This document shows, in pieces, positions 63,616 through 64,000 of a stretch of DNA of 64,000 nucleotides. Both the position numbers and the translations under genes were made by a program. Under the pieces are notes generated by a model, which made no database searches, was not told the DNA's origin, and saw nothing but the letters and a program-made list of their open reading frames with translations. How positions within the stretch are numbered: position 1 is the first letter of the stretch; every line of letters starts with the position of its first letter. The stretch comes from Microlunatus soli (lineage in GTDB: Bacteria > Actinomycetota > Actinomycetes > Propionibacteriales > Propionibacteriaceae). The DNA is taken from positions 1,674,001-1,738,000 of the forward strand of contig NZ_LT629772.1 of assembly GCF_900105385.1 (NCBI RefSeq). Direction: 5' to 3'.

Positions 63616-64000
63616 ATGACGCATCGCCCCGCCATCCCTGCTCGCCCACAATCTGCTGCCGGCCCAGCATCAGCTGAGGGTTCGGCGACCGCCACACCGA
63701 GGCTCAGCCGCCGCACTGCACTGACCGGAGGACTGGCAGCAACCGCCGCGGTCGCTGCCGGCTGGCGTTCGACGCCGGTCGCTCGGGCCGACGACGACCT
63801 GCCGTCCCATCTGGTGCGCGCCGGCCAGGCCTACTCCGCGCTGCAGGATCATCTCTACGACCCCGAGACCGGTCTCTATCGCGAACACACGCCGCAGACC
63901 GACGGCAATCCCTGGTCCTACGTGTGGCCCTTCTCCCAGGCCGTGGTCGGCACCCAGGTGCTGGCCGGTATCCCCGGTGTCGGCCGGCAGTATGCGTCGG
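63616..64000 (+). CDS. Tat-exported protein, probably glycan-active (3' end missing)
   Basis: The frame opens at ATG 63616 (GGAG 7 bp upstream) and is open to the end of the window, 128 codons. Signal peptide with SRRTALTGGLAATAAVAAG, a Tat motif, cleavage after ARA. The mature start is DDLPSHLVRAGQAYSALQDHLYDPETGLYREHTPQ, then WSYVWPFSQAVVGTQVLAGIPGVG, resembling (alpha/alpha)6 glycosidases such as GH76. Divergence from GH92 across a shared LacI-type site supports mannan degradation. The family call is inference. Confidence 0.6.
   Translation, partial: MTHRPAIPARPQSAAGPASAEGSATATPRLSRRTALTGGLAATAAVAAGWRSTPVARADDDLPSHLVRAGQAYSALQDHLYDPETGLYREHTPQTDGNPWSYVWPFSQAVVGTQVLAGIPGVGRQYAS

Overview
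The window is GC-rich, gene-dense chromosomal DNA from an actinobacterium. Gene content and codon style fit the Propionibacteriales (a Microlunatus-like organism is my best guess). Supporting features are an actinobacterial VLRF1-type release factor, a mycobacterial-type SerC, DinB and DtxR proteins of actinobacterial type, twin-arginine signal peptides, many GTG starts and many ATGA/GTGA stop-start overlaps. I see no phage, transposase, plasmid functions or CRISPR array. Both ends are cut: an MFS transporter lacks its 5' end and a Tat-exported protein lacks its 3' end.

Layout. 0-16.5 kb: MFS transporter; TetR regulator divergent from a zinc alcohol dehydrogenase; small enzymes (P-loop kinase, two acetyltransferases, methyltransferase, GT39-like membrane glycosyltransferase, DinB protein); a penicillin acylase divergent from a secreted DUF6351 protein; FmdB zinc ribbon; orphan SAF/CpaB-like protein; SDR and LysR. 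16.6-26 kb: lutABC for L-lactate oxidation, RutE-like nitroreductase, UTP-glucose-1-phosphate uridylyltransferase, a lipoprotein coupled to a GH13 enzyme, tRNA-Arg(CCU), YeiH family transporter. 26-32 kb: peptide/sugar-type ABC transporter with a fused double ATPase. 32.5-34.5 kb: thioredoxin, methyltransferase, DtxR regulator. 34.8-39.7 kb: an amino-sugar catabolic operon (SIS isomerase, ROK kinase, NagA-type deacetylase, ketose-bisphosphate aldolase) divergent from a DeoR regulator. 39.7-40.5 kb: a non-coding interval with what looks like a stand-alone small RNA carrying a 12-codon ORF. 40.5-45.7 kb: a second, fully translationally coupled Dpp/Opp-type ABC operon. 46-55.7 kb: acVLRF1, membrane proteins, MFS, a cell-wall-anchored repeat protein, pdxH and serC, a secreted propeller-like protein and a 31-residue membrane peptide. 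55.8-64 kb: a serine hydrolase broken by one in-frame stop next to anmK, aldo/keto reductase, APH-type kinase, GH92 alpha-mannosidase and the start of a Tat-exported (probably mannan-acting) protein.

The window is largely about scavenging carbon: lactate, amino sugars, anhydro-MurNAc, alpha-mannosides, peptides or oligosaccharides. Local regulators or palindromic operators accompany several loci (TetR, DeoR, LacI-type sites).

The most unusual signals are non-coding. (1) At 40.01-40.43 kb a good promoter drives an RNA that begins almost at a 16-nt near-complete complement of the 16S 3' tail, then a 12-codon ORF whose stop lies in a perfect palindrome, then a downstream anti-Shine-Dalgarno segment that could mask it. 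(2) A set of long intergenic foldbacks includes two copies of one nested hairpin family (20.8 and 52.4 kb), a perfect 27-bp AT-rich inverted repeat (55.7 kb) and a 160-bp MITE-like foldback (34.6 kb). (3) A short repeat is inserted in frame inside the APH-type kinase gene. All coordinates come from reading the sequence; no searches were run.
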